DNA of 64,000 bases from Dipteris shenzhenensis (Eukaryota > Polypodiophyta > Polypodiopsida > Gleicheniales): the NCBI GenBank assembly GCA_047967505.1, contig CM106538.1. One strand, written 5' to 3'. The stretch's first letter is position 1. The number at the start of each line of letters is the position of its first letter. Under the pieces are notes generated by a model. It worked only from the letters and a program-made list of their open reading frames with translations, was not told where the DNA came from and made no database searches. Made by a program: the position numbers and the translations under genes. Positions 42,761 to 53,799 of this stretch are shown piece by piece.

Positions 42761-43640
42761 CAATGTCAGGCCTATGAGACAGAGACACAGGGAAGATTGA
42801 GTATGGCTGTTTGGAACTATAATGGCACCCATCTACGAGATACATGAGAACCTAGAGAGAGGGCTACCCACAGTGACAGATATACCTAGGAGTCAAGTTA
42901 TAGGGGAGAATTTGAGAAGAGATAGTGGGGTACGAGGTTTTGGAGGTGTAGTTGTCCTTTTCAAGACATACTTGAGACCTCTCATATCTGTGGTACCAAA
43001 AGAGAATCATGCACATCAGATGTGGATACGAGTCCAGTTGCTAGATGCCTGGTCAATCTTCATTGCAGCATGCTACATCCCCTAGGATATGTCATCATAT
43101 GCTCATGAGGTCACTACAGAGGGACACAGTCCATTTGAGATGATACATGATGATATCACAAAGTTCTCTAGGTAGGGAAACACCCTCCTCTTGGGAGACT
43201 TCAATGCAAGGGCTGGAGATAGACAAGTGGGCCTACTAGACTTCACATACAACATAGGTCCCCACATGATTCTGAAGCTAGATGCAGCAGAGCATGGGAT
43301 CCTGAGACATTCTGTAGATGCCTCATGTGACAGCATACGGGTGACATTTGCTTAAGCTGGGAGTAGTCCACAACCTCATCATCTACAATGGCCTCTCAAG
43401 GTGGCCATCATCTGGAGGGTTCATTTGTTTCCCACACAGCAGGGAGACAAACATAGTGGACTACCTATTGGGCCCACTAGATTTTTATTTGTGGATACAT
43501 GACCTCATAGTACCCCCTCCCCCATCAGAGATGACCATTCATATATGGCCTTTTGTATCTCTGCTATCACACCAGTCACAGGAGAGTTCCTACCATGCCT
43601 GCTCGTATTCAGATCCACTTTGATTGTGCCCTTGACCCAA
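42761..43640 (+). pseudogene. LINE endonuclease domain remnant
   Basis: Fragments in two frames include LSMAVWNYNGTHLR near the N-terminus, RGFGGVVVLFKTYL, WSIFIAACYIP at about 43060-43085, and TLLLGDFNARAGDRQVG at about 43180-43230. The last is the G-D-F-N motif of apurinic/apyrimidinic endonuclease-like LINE nucleases. It is followed by IYNGLSRWPSSGGFICFPHS, where families keep a W-x-S/T-x-x-G-x-S-x-I/V-D-Y segment ending here NIVDYLLG. Intervening stops show it is inactive. Confidence 0.75.
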
Positions 43641-45140
43641 TATATGTGAGTCACTTAGCTAGAGAGATTCCAACCCTATTGGGAGATGATACAGACCTTG
43701 CCCATGCCTTAGACACCCCTGCCTTGGTAGTACAAGACACTACCAGTAGATTCTTCCTTATGACAACCCACGCGGGTCCAAGATGGGAAGATGCATCCAA
43801 ATCCTTGGTTTTGATGACGAGTGCAGAGATGCATGAGGCCACTTCACACAGGAGCAAGCCCTAGGTTAGTTGGCATCATCTGAGGCACAATAGATCTTCC
43901 AATGATTGACATGCCACAAGAGACGAGCCTTCCTCACACATAGGATGGATGAGATCATTAGATCATGTCAAAGAGGAGATCCAACCATTGGATCGAGGCT
44001 TCTTTCGGAAGGGAATCCTCCCATTCCCCCCACTGATCTAGGAGTGTGGCATACTTCTGTATGCTACTTATATGATGCTCCGATGCAGGAACCACCGGCG
44101 GACATGTCCGCTACGCCCAAGCCCACTACCTGTCACTTGTTCACTGCATAGAATGTTTGAGCTACACTGTGCCGGCTATATAACTGGAAAGAATAGGATC
44201 AGGAGGGCCTACAAACTTGGAATTTTACACATGGGCAAGAGGTATTAGCCCCAATTCTTGCATAGCTATTCAATCATGTTGTATGCCATGGTTTCCCCTG
44301 GCTTGGACCACCACCACTATTGTACCAATACATAAAGCACGGATACTAGTAACTATCGGACCCTTATGATTGGCCAAACATTGGCCAAGACTTATGGATC
44401 GGTATTAGAGAGGGAGATCAGTAGTGATACAGAGGCATGGGGGCAAGGGCACTAGGGCAAGCAGAATTCAAGAGACAACACTCTAAGGGTTATCATTGAG
44501 GAGGCAAGGTCCATACACTAGAAAGTCAACACCTGCTTCATAGAATTTCGAAAGTCCTTCAAAATTATCCCACGATCCCGCATGATCAGGAGACTATAGG
44601 AGATGCAGATTCTAGAGATGATGATTTGGGGTGTGATGAGCCTATATGAGTCAATTAGAGGCAAAGTTCGTGCCCCAGATGGGCTATCAGATTGGGTTGA
44701 GGGCACGATTGGGGTGAAGCAGGGTTGCCCCCTCTCATGGACTCTCTTTAGACTTTACACATGGACCGCCTAGAAGGCGAGGGATCATTACTGATGGACC
44801 TCAATATAGTTATTGCTATATGTTGATGACATAGTCCTCATATCATCTTCAACTAAGGGGTTGCAGAGACATCTACAGGCCCTAGAGGTGTTTTGCACAG
44901 AGAGAGACCTAACAGTGAACCCTAGGAAGACCAAGGTTATGGTTATGGTCTTCAACACCTCACATGGCCTGCCAACTCAGCTTTACCTATTGTGGCAAGC
45001 CAGTGGAGATAGCAGTCCTACACATTTTCACAAAGACCCATGCAACCTAGGCACACTTCTAGGATCCACTGACGAACGCCTGGCTTTTGGCTTGAGCAAT
45101 AGTGCTTCTAGGCACACTTCTAGGATCCACTGACGAATGC
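43641..45140 (+). pseudogene. LINE reverse transcriptase remnant
   Basis: After a linker with LAREIPTLLGDDTDLAHALD come the RT blocks. SNYRTLMIGQTLAKTYGSVL is at about 44350, CFIEFRKSFKIIPRSRMI at about 44535, VEGTIGVKQGCPLS at about 44700, and LLYVDDIVLISSS at about 44815 with catalytic YVDD. Block order is that of non-LTR RT. A TAG at 44597-44599 sits where RRLQEMQ is expected. Several other shifts separate the blocks. In life this domain would copy LINE RNA at a nicked target. Confidence 0.82.
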
Positions 45141-45152
45141 CTGGCTTTTCGA
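45050..45152 (+). repeat. Imperfect tandem duplication, 61-bp unit
   Basis: The phrase ggcacacttctaggatccac at 45050 recurs at 45111, extending through gcctggctttt. Confidence 0.85.
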
Positions 45153-45950
45153 TATGCTAGTGTGGCCAACTGCCATGTATGCAGAACCCTTCTAGGGATG
45201 CAACCTCCTGAAGATAGAGTGGAGGAAATTTGAGTGGCTACAAGGGATTATGGGGTCCAAGATTGATTCAATGTAAGCCCTAAGTCCCACACAAGATAGT
45301 ACATGTAGAGTTTGCCATAACACCTCTCTAGGTCGATGCCATCTTGTGACATTCATGCACAGAGTCTAGGACTTACCTCACTAGAGACTTTTGAGGTTGT
45401 CCTTGGAATCATCCAAATGACTAGTAGAGGGCGGGGCAGAGACATGGTATGCATGTATATCCACATGGCTTGCCAGGCACGATATCCACATGGCTTGCCA
45501 CATGGCTTGCCAAGCACGATATCCAGATGGATAGACTTCCCCCTTTTTAGTATAGCATGGATGCCCCTTGAGTTGATCCCACGATGAGTTCAACTGTATC
45601 ATATGGTTAGATCTCCTCTAGCTTCATACATCATGGACTTGGGGAGGGACCCAGAAGTGCCCCCCCAAGACCCAGTTCTATCGTGACCACTTCCTAAGAG
45701 TATCGGATGAGGGATTCATCATCAGGCCACAGTATCTTGAAGAGCGAGGAGTCTCATATGTATTGAGAATCGCATTGGATAGATGCAGGTTTTGTCCCAT
45801 AAATTGAAGATCAAGGCAAGGAGAGCTGCAAGTATACCCAAAGAGTAGAGAATATGCATGCTATGTACACTAGGGGCAGTTGAGACTGAGGAGAATTTTC
45901 TTTGTGCTTGCCTAGCCTACTATGAGATCCGGGGATGCTACCACTGTCTC
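45141..45950 (+). pseudogene. LINE C-terminal region remnant
   Basis: The frame pieces include VWPTAMYGAEPF and WRKFEWLQGIMGSKI after the RT. At the end, CMLCTLGAVETEENFLCACL and AYYEIRG resemble the C-x2-C...H/C-type zinc-binding end of LINE ORF2. The same end is present again at 54130-54200 in a second copy. The cacatggcttgcc phrase is triplicated at 45463-45526. The sequence is cut by the copia at 45951. Confidence 0.6.
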
Positions 45951-46120
45951 TGAGAGTGCTCTCAACGGAAGCAGAATGGAAGAGGGAGAGAGAGTAACAG
46001 AGAGCCGCACAAGTTTTTGGTGGGTGCAGGACACCCTAATCTTCTTTTTCATTGATTTATATATGTGTTTGAGTATTGTACATAACTAGGGTAAAGGCAC
46101 AGTGACCTTTAATCCCCACA
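45951..46120 (-). repeat. Family A 3' LTR
   Basis: The 170-bp LTR starts tgagagtgctctcaac and ends aatccccaca. Internal sequence (acctcccacttaaag) carries the polypurine tract, CTTTAAGTGGGAGG on the minus strand. Confidence 0.92.
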
Positions 46121-46173
46121 ACCTCCCACTTAAAGAACAATGTGCCTTTAAGGGAGAAAAACCAGTGAGCATA

Positions 46174-46521
46174 CTATCCAATGCCCATCAATACATGACA
46201 ATACTCAAACTGCTGACTAGGTAGACTCTTCATCAGCATATCTGCAGGGTTATCATCTATATGAACCTTGACAAGCTCTATTCGCTTGTCCTCAAGTACC
46301 TCCCTGATGAAATGGTACCTGACCTCAATGTGTTTGGTCTTTGCATGAAAGACCGGATTCTGTGCTAGTTGAATAGCACTCATGGAATCACTATTATGCA
46401 ATGTCGGTACACCTGTATGAATCCCCAAATCTCCCACTAGCCGATCAAGCCATATAGCCTCCTTGCAACCCTCTGTGGCTGCAACATACTCAGCCTCTGT
46501 GGTAGACAAAGCAACACACTT
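46174..46521 (-). pseudogene. Family A RNase H domain
   Basis: A 111-codon open stretch reads STTEAEYVAATEGCKEAIWL, VPTLHNSDSMSAIQLAQN, VFHAKTKHIEVRYHFIREVL and DNPADMLMKSLP. RNase H acidic positions are visible in the T-E-A-E and D-S-x-S-A motifs. It is open except that the TAG at 46522-46524 separates it from RT. The same TAG is in two other family A copies. Confidence 0.9.
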
Positions 46522-48408
46522 CTATGCATGAGACATCCACGACACTACACCACCTACAAAGATGAACACATAACCAGAAGTGGATCTCCTACTATCCACA
46601 TGCCCTGCATAGTCTGAATCTATGTACCCAAGTACACGCATGTCTCCTCTACCAAAGCAGATGCACATCTCCTTGGTACCCTTCATGTACCTCATGATGC
46701 ACTTAACTGCCTCCCAATGCCTCTTTCTTGGATTACCCATATACAAGCTAACAACTCCCACTGCAAATGCAATGTTTGATCTAGTAGCTATCATAGCATA
46801 CATAAGACTCCCAACCGCTAATGCATAAGGAACCTTGGCCATCATGGCCCTCTCCTCATCTGATTTGGGACTATCTGTATGACTCAGTTTCACATATGGA
46901 GGCAATGGAGTACTCATTGCCTTCCCCCCCTCCATATTGAAACGCTGCAATACTTTTGTAACATACTCCTTTTGTGAAAGCCAAAGGAGTTTCCTACTCC
47001 GATCACGTGTGATGCGCATACTGAGAATATGACCTACAAGTCCCAAATCCTTCATATCAAAGGCCTCATGCAACTTGGCCTTTAATGCATCTAGCTCATA
47101 AGTATTCTTACTAGCCAATAGCATATCATCCACATATAGTGCCACGAGTATCAGGCTATTATCCTTAGCCCTTTTAGTATAGAGGCAATGATCAATTTCA
47201 CTCCTTCTAAAACCCTGGGATCGAATGAAAGCATTAAACTTCTGATACCATTCTCTAGGTGCTTGCTTAAGACCATAGAGACTCTTCTTTAGCTTGCAAA
47301 CTAAATGCTCTTTGCCCTTTTCTTCAAAGCCTTTCGGCTGCACCATGTAAATTTCCTCATGTAGATCCCCATGCAAGAAAGCTGTCTTGACATCCATCTG
47401 CATAAGCTCCATATCCTCTACTGCCACTAGTCCAAGCATGCATCTAAGTGTGGTCATCTTCACAACTGGAGAGAATATCTCATCAAAGTCCACACCCTTC
47501 TCTTGCTTGAACCCTTTAGCAACCAAACGGGCCTTGTACCTAGGCACATCAACGCCTGTGACCTTCATCTTGTACACCCATTTACATGGCAATGCTTTCT
47601 TTCCATGTGGCAAAGAAACCAAGTCCCAAGTCTTATTCTTCATAAGTGAACTCATCTCTGATTGCATAGCATACTCCCACTTGCATTGATCCTCGTGCAT
47701 CATAGCCTTTCTATAGCAAGAAGGCTCCCCGCAATCAGTAAGCATCACATGGTCTAACCCTGGAACAAACCTATCAGGTGGTCTAGACACCCTAGATGAT
47801 CTTCTCAAGAGCATTTCAGCTTGCTGTCCCACTTGCATATCAGCCACATTTGGCTCATCATTTCCACCAATAGATGATCCATCATCTACCCTTGATTGTA
47901 TACCTGTGGGAGTACTTGGCGGTACCATTTCTTGCACATTTGGTGCATGGACAGCTTGCTGTCTATCAACATATGCAGGTGGATTCACATACTGGAAAGT
48001 GATTCTCCTCATTTCCACATCCCTTATGGGTGCCTTATGCATCTTATTCTCATTGAAGGCTACATCATGGTTGCGTATGATCTTCTTTGCTTTTGGATCC
48101 CAGAGACGATAGCCCATCTCTCCACTTTCACCATAACCCAAAAAGATGCTTTTCCTAGACTTAGGATCTAGCTTCTTTCGAAGCTCTTTTGGCACATGTG
48201 CATATGCCTCATACCCAAATATACACAAATGAGAGTAAGAGGGCTTCTTGCCACTCCATGCCTCTTCAGGAATACCACCATCCAAACTCTTACTAGGTGA
48301 TCTATTGATCACGTGCACTGCAGTCTTCATTGCCTCAGCCCAAAATCCACCAGAAAGACTTGCATTAGAAAGCATGCATTGCAACCTTTCTTGAATGGTA
48401 CGGTTCAT
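46522..48408 (-). pseudogene. Family A integrase C-terminus plus reverse transcriptase (628 codons open)
   Basis: Residues 1-130 are the integrase C-terminal part (FWAEAMKTAVHVINRSPSKS, then KLDPKSRKSIFLGYGESGEM). Residues about 135-235 are the variable linker with a RRSSRVSRPPDRF motif. The RT domain covers about 245-600. It includes [64 protein letters not shown] with YVDD at about residue 424, FDMKDLGLVGHILSMRITRD and SLMYAMIATRSNIAFAVG. Catalytic residues are intact. The start ATG is simply the first one after the broken integrase core, so this is part of a polyprotein and not a stand-alone gene. It ends at TAG. Confidence 0.92.
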
Positions 48409-49093
48409 CTTTTCTGTAACTGGATTTTGCTCTGGAGTACGAGGGGATGTGAGCTCCCTCTTAACCCCACGTGTATCACAGAAATGCTGAAAGTCATGAG
48501 AGAGATACTCTCCACCATTGTCAGTTTATAGGCATTTAAGCGTTCTACTGAACTGATTCTCAACCAAGGCCAGCCATTTCTAAATTACCTGGAACACATC
48601 ACTCTTTCGAGCTATAGCATAAGCCCACACTTTCCTAGTTGCATCATCAATGAATGTCGACCACATACGTCTAAATGCACCAAATCAAGCTTTTCAAACT
48701 CTTTCTTTCCCCTTCTTTTATGGGCTGATTTAGTCTACTTCCCATAGAGACAATGCTCACAAAATTTAGAATCAAAGAAACTTAAATGCGGTACATAACA
48801 CAAATGGCATAAGAGTTTCATCCCATTTTGGCTCATATGGCCCAACCGACAATGCCATAAAGAAGTGCTTGGCTACTCAGTTATTGCAACAACATGATCA
48901 AACACCCGTGATACATGTAAGGGATACAAAGTCCCACACTTGGCACCCCTAGCCAAAAGCATAGAGCCCTTCTAAATTTTCCGACTCCTAGAACCAAAGT
49001 GCTGGTCTGAAAACCAGCATCATCTAGCTGACCCGTTGAAATGAGACTCTTGGTCAGCAGACCCATTTGCAAAAGAAAACTTTATGTCACCTA
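48409..49093 (-). pseudogene. Family A integrase core and pre-integrase region, frame-broken
   Basis: The sequence matches family A integrase between the HHCC finger (FDSKFCEHCLYGK-type region near 48750) and the catalytic core, but stops and indels break it. The left side (48409-48560) corresponds to 9753-9850 in the first family A copy. The right side includes pre-integrase residues near 48880-49070. It leads to the solo LTR insertion point. Confidence 0.75.
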
Positions 49094-49828
49094 CTCCCTA
49101 TTAGATATCAATGCTCCACTCTCATGTAACTATGCGGAACCAGCTAACTCTACTTGTAAGCCCCCCATATGAGGAGAAGGCATTTGAGTAGCTCGGTTAT
49201 CTGGTAGGTCCTGGTTTGGACACTAGATGGGGGCCATGTGTGGCCTGATGGCTAGACAGTTTTAGATAGAGTTGGCACACCGCCAACTAGGCTACATGCA
49301 AGTGCGGGAAGGCATCCCATGACTGACCGCATTGAGGGTAGACAGAGCTTTTCCCAGGGCAGCCCACTCTCGGGTTGCGGGGCCCGTTTGGAGTCCTAGA
49401 TGATCCCGGATGGCTGTGGGCCAAACGGAGACCGTAGTTAAGTTGCTCTATTTTGCACACCGGTTCTATCATGTGATCGGTGGCCTATTTTGGAGACCAG
49501 TCGACCATTTTGGGCAGACTGGGTGAGTCACCATATTGAGTCTAACCGACTATGACTGGTGGCTATATAAGAGCAAGCCCGTGAAGCCCATTTCATCACT
49601 GGCTACAACAACCCTGATTCCTTAGCATCCAACCTCCCTCTTCTACTATTTCCAGCTCGCCATCAAAGCTTCTTTCACAGGAGTGCACGGATGGGAGGCA
49701 GCGCCATCTATTGTATCAGTTCTATAGTAATCAATTTTTTGATTCTCCATACTATCTGGTTTTCTCTCTTGCGTACAAGATCCTGTTATCTGTTGAGCAC
49801 AAACGTTGTATTATTTTCTTACACTCCC
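49094..49828 (+). mobile_element. Solo LTR of family E, target duplication ctccc
   Basis: A 725-bp LTR (49099-49823) in + orientation starts tattagatatcaatgctcc, where the usual TG is TA, and ends tattttcttaca. The direct repeat ctccc is at 49094-49098 and 49824-49828. Removing it restores the family A phrase cctactcccactatgtcac seen at 17.64 kb. The LTR matches, inverted, 57242-57986. No internal sequence remains, so it arose by LTR-LTR recombination after insertion. Confidence 0.93.
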
Positions 49829-50900
49829 ACTATGTCACATGCATAGTCATTTCCAAGATGCACACAACCTGTCTTTCCACTGTCATAAGTGGAGAACCAT
49901 TCCCTATGGGGAGTAACATGGAATGAAGCACCAAAATCCAAAATCCAATCCTTGGAATATGCATCATCTGAAGTGGTAAGCAACTCTGCAGATAAAGTAG
50001 ACATGAAGAGAATGTCATTGTCACTATCATGTGTGACTGCATTGATCTCCTCGATCTTCACTTTTCCTTTGTTCTCCCTTGGACTCTCTTCCTTCTGATT
50101 TGCACCCCAATTTGCATTCTTTTTCTTATCCTTTTGCTTTCTTTTAAGCTTGTAGCAATCCTTTTTTATGTGGCCCTTCTTGCCACAATAGTGACACTCA
50201 ATGTTCCATGCCCTGGACTTCCTATGGGGCTTCCCTCTTTCTTGAAACTTCCCCCTGGACTGTGATCTGCCCCTTTGCACATTTAAGGTTGCATCCTGCT
50301 TGTTGCCTTCCATTGACTTCCGTCTAATCTCCTCGGCCAACAAGCTACCAACCACATCATCAAAGTTCAATACTCTATTAGGTGCAGAGTTACTGATAGC
50401 AGTACAGCAAGTATTCCATGAGGATGGTAATGAGCATAAGAGAAATATTGCCCTCATTTCCGCATCGAAATTCAGCTTTTGAGCTTGAAGCGGACTAAAG
50501 ATGATATTAAATTCATTCAAGTGAAAACCTATGGATACTCCCTCCTTCATGTGCAGCTCAAACAATCTCTTCATGAGATAGACTTTGTTTGAGGCAGTCT
50601 CTTTCTCATATGTAACACAAAGCTTTTTCCAGAAAGCTTCCGTAGTCTTTTCAGTGACTACTGTGAAATAAACTATGTCCCCAAGATGAAGTCTAATGGT
50701 AGACTTTGCCAATGCATCCAACTCATTCCATTCATCTGTGGACATAGCTGCAGGCTTAGCTGCAATCCCTTGCAAGGGTTTTATCTACTTCTTTTGAATA
50801 AGCACATCCCTTATCTGTTCTTTCCACAAAGAAAAGTTTGTCCCATCAAACTTTTCAATGCTAAAAAACTCCTTTTTAGACATGGAAGAGGATGCCATGA
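49829..50900 (-). pseudogene. Family A gag and protease
   Basis: Gag starts near 50895 and includes KEFFSIEKFDGTNFSLWKEQ and LIQKK. A TAG at 50785-50787 interrupts it, where the 18.6 kb copy has CAG. The open frame then resumes for 318 codons. It covers WNELDALAKSTIRLHLGDIV, LWKKLCVTYEKE-like sequence and the zinc knuckle CHYCGKKGHIKKDC at about residue 205. Protease has WILDFGASFHVTPHREWF near 49915-49940, with DFG in place of DSG, so this protease should be inactive. The right half of protease is displaced by the solo LTR. Confidence 0.9.
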
Positions 50901-52320
50901 TGCAAATAAAGCAAAATCCCAAATGCTAAATACCAGGTGCACCCAAATGTGTATGCCACAATAGAGTGAAATATCACCAAAACTCAAAGCTCAAAGCATC
51001 AAAAGATACAACTGACTCATGTGCCTGTACTATGCATCCATATGAGCAAATCTGGCCCAAAGGAAAATGCCAACTGCAATGACAATCCAAAATGCGAATA
51101 AGTGCCAAATGGCTCAAGCATAAACACTGTCCATGGGCATATGAATCAACAATATCTCATCCAAGAGAGCATAACACTATCATCACCTACAATATGTCAA
51201 ATGGTTGTCCCTCAGCATAAAATAGCATCCATGTGCAAAGCGTCCATAAAAAATAGCATCCCACAAGGCAATCTGGGCCTATCAATGCATCCAATAAGGA
51301 TCGCAATGGATCCAAATGGCCTATAAATCATCCACTACAACCCAATGCACATTATGAATGAGTGCACATGGCTCAAACTACAACCAGAGTGATCTGCATA
51401 AGGTATGCTCAAGAAATCATGGTCCCACGGCAATGATCGCTACTGAAAATAGAACCTGAGATGCCTCAAAACATGGGCACCATTGCATAATCGGACTTAG
51501 CAAGACAATCTGCAAATATCTCTCTTCTGCTGGAAATCCAAAATTCTAATCGATGAGTGAGAAATGGGAATCAACACTTATCCACTGCCATGTGGCATAA
51601 ATCTAAGGTTTCCAAACCTTAGAATGAAAAATGCATAATAAAGAGATGAAATCAAATACATAGAGATCTATAACTCTAAAAATACTCCACCGAATCGTGT
51701 AAGAATTGGCAGATAGAGTTTTTTAGGCATCTAAAATGCAATGGAATAGACGGTTTTGGAAACTGTGGTCCCAATCACTGGGTCTAACACGGACTGAAAA
51801 ATATTTTTGGAAACTGAACTGTTTGTAAACTCCACCGGAGTGCGAATGATGAGCAACATAGAATTTTAGGACCTCCTGAGTCCACCGGAACTGATAGATC
51901 TGCAAATGGTTGCTCCAAACTTGAGTTCCAACACCTGGGTAGAAAAACGTTGAAACTGACATAGTGAGTTAGAAATCCAACGAAATGATCCCAAATTCAA
52001 GAATGAAGGTGTTTCCAAGCTCCTGAAGTGAAATGGATACCAAAAGCAGGCAATGGTTGCCTCTACAAGTCAATACGGAGTCTCTATCGTCGAACAGAAT
52101 AGGGAAAAGCTAAAAAAAATTACTTTTTCTTTGAAAACACTTAATAGGCTCTCAAAACCACTTTGCAAAACCAAAGTGACTTTTCCAAAGGTTCCTTCAA
52201 GGTCTCTATGCACTCAGATGCAAGTAAAGTCACCCACAAAGCTTCCCACAGAGTTTCTCCTTCCTCCCACAGAGCTGCTGAGCTTCTAGGCATTCACACA
52301 CGCTCAGCTAGATCACTCGG
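50901..52320 (-). other. Family A leader
   Basis: About 1.4 kb between the gag start and the primer site. It contains the same non-coding phrases as 16.42-17.28 and 18.74-20.05 kb. No gene was seen. Confidence 0.75.
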
Positions 52321-52332
52321 GCTGTGATACTA
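52321..52332 (-). promoter_or_regulatory. Mutated primer-binding site
   Basis: The minus strand reads TAGTATCACAGC, two differences from TGGTATCAGAGC, two bases from the LTR. Confidence 0.8.
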
Positions 52333-52334
52333 GT

Positions 52335-52504
52335 TGAGAGTGCTCTCAACAGAAGTAGAACAGAAGAGGGAGAGAGAGAAACAAAGAGCCACACAAGTCT
52401 TTGGTGGGTGCAAGACACCCTAATCTTCTTTTTCATTCATTTATATATGTGTTTGAGTAATGTACATAACTGAGGTAAAGGCACAGTGACCTTTAACCCC
52501 CACA
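52335..52504 (-). repeat. Family A 5' LTR
   Basis: The 170-bp LTR starts tgagagtgctctcaac and ends aacccccaca. It pairs with 45951-46120 with 14 differences. Confidence 0.93.
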
Positions 52505-53110
52505 TGTCTCTACCTGGAGGGGAGTGGCTTTGGTTCACTATCACAATGATGACCGATCCCTTTCCATGACCAAGTCTACATTGGGCTCTATCTGATGGAG
52601 GTGTTCCAGCACAGGGAGACACTACTACAATAGATCATAGAGCAGCAGGAGGTGGCTAGATCACAAGACATAGAGGTTGAAAGAGCACATCGATGCATCA
52701 TAGACTTTTATACATTTGAGTTAGCTCCAAGACATAGTAGAGTAGAGGAGAAGGAGCCAGCTAATATGAGGGCAGCCTAGATCAGTAGAGAGAGCCAACA
52801 CAACGATGCTATTGAGAGAGGGACATAGAGACCATGTGCAAAACAGAGAGTGCCTAGAGCACATTTTATTGAGATCCAACCTATCATAGATTTCCTTAGG
52901 GGGGACCGACAAAGATGAGGGCTCACTCTAGACATAGCCCAAAGAGTTCAAAGATTGAGGAGACCGTGCCCCTTGCCACATCACAAGAAGACAACTTGAT
53001 AGATGCGAATGCAAGATATTTCATAGCTCATCAGAGAGCCATCACTAGCTATCATCAGAGAACCATCACTACGCTAGGTTTCGGTTTCTAAGCCGAGCCT
53101 CGAGATTGAC
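52505..53110 (+). pseudogene. LINE 3' portion after the copia insertion
   Basis: The LINE resumes at the duplicated tgtctc and reads coding-like fragments such as LEGSGFGSL, CRLYLMEVFQHRET-like sequence, IEQQEVARSQDIEVERAHRC and IDFYTFELAPRHSRVEEKE on the + strand. I do not recognise a domain. The boundary near 53050 is approximate. Confidence 0.5.
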
Positions 53111-53115
53111 TTGAT

Positions 53116-53430
53116 TTAGTTTGTACTGGAGTGTTGAAGTACAAAATTCGTTGCTACAATCGGAGTGTGTCCATAAGCTGCTTGGGATGGAGTCATGCTA
53201 ATGGCACTATGGAAAGAGTTATTATAAGCAAACTCAAGGAGTGGTAGATACTCTTCCCAACCTGCTAGGCATGATTGAATATAATGTCGGAGCATTTCTT
53301 CCAGAACTTGGTTGGCTCTTTCAGTCTGTCCAGTGAAATCCAAAAGTGAGTGGTGAACTTAGGATCTCTGTCGGAAACAATATTCTTGGGCAATCCATGG
53401 TGTCGGAAGAGATTATGATTTTGCTAGCAT
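53116..53430 (-). pseudogene. Ty3-type integrase fragment
   Basis: The minus strand reads FRHHGLPKNIVSDRDPKFTT, the second catalytic Asp region of Ty3 integrase. After a short deletion it continues GQTERANQVLEEMLRHYIQ, with the catalytic Glu in Q-T-E-R, and then WEEYLPLLEFAYNNSFHSAI and MTPSQAAYGHTP. No other part of the element is nearby. Confidence 0.88.
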
Positions 53431-53553
53431 GGATCAGTAATATGCAAGGGCCCTAGTGTGCCCTTTGCTCTAGCCACTGAGGCTTGTATGAAGCTACTCT
53501 TTTTGTGCACTTTGTCCCATGATAGGCCTGTGAGGCCTTCTGTGGATGTTAAT

Positions 53554-53556
<3 letters not shown>

Positions 53557-53618
<62 letters not shown>

Positions 53619-53623
53619 CACAC
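53557..53623. repeat. (TC)n-(AC)n microsatellite
   Basis: About 45 bases of TC repeat followed by about 20 of AC repeat. The overlapping Ser/Leu ORF is an artefact of the repeat. Confidence 0.95.
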
Positions 53624-53799
53624 ATCTATACCATGTGCAAGCATACGGCTCTTGTACTGTAGGGAGACACATGCTACCTTGGTTGGAATTAGCATCTGCA
53701 TGGCATTGGTAGCTCAGTGTGATCAGATATGTTGGTATGTAGACACATGCCGATATTTTGAGAGATTGGGTTTCCATATAGGTAGACTGCCTCCCTTTT

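Larger units (their letters stand above)
45951..52504 (-). mobile_element. Near full-length family A copia, target duplication tgtctc
   Basis: Two 170-bp LTRs enclose RNase H, RT, integrase, protease, gag and a long leader in minus-strand order. A six-base direct repeat tgtctc flanks it. The usual copia duplication is five, so one base may be chance. I count 14 substitutions over 170 LTR bases, so it is clearly older than family B at 11.5 kb. A solo LTR of another family interrupts it. It retains the longest family A open frame (628 codons). Confidence 0.93.
42150..53050 (+). mobile_element. Degenerate LINE, interrupted by a copia insertion
   Basis: A + strand non-LTR element shows, in order, an ORF1 with coiled-coil and RRM-like parts, an apurinic endonuclease-like domain, a reverse transcriptase and a C-terminal Cys/His region. 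It stops at 45950 where a family A copia inserted, with target duplication tgtctc (45945-45950 and 52505-52510), and continues to about 53050. The exact 5' and 3' ends and any poly-A tail were not located. Clade was not determined. Stops and frameshifts are frequent. Confidence 0.75.

Noticed and set aside
45945-45950. Taking tgtctc as proof of a six-base integrase duplication
   Set aside because: Copia integrases usually make five-base duplications. The sixth base may match by chance, so I call only the duplication and not its unusual size.
46622-46828. + strand ORF MYPSTRMSPLPKQMHISLVP (also at 7355 and 28856)
   Set aside because: It recurs because it is opposite the conserved RT and RNase H of family A. 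It has no independent support.
53703-53790. tRNA-like box (ggtagctcagt)
   Set aside because: It resembles an A box, but there is no B box (GGTTCGA-type) and no cloverleaf could be drawn.
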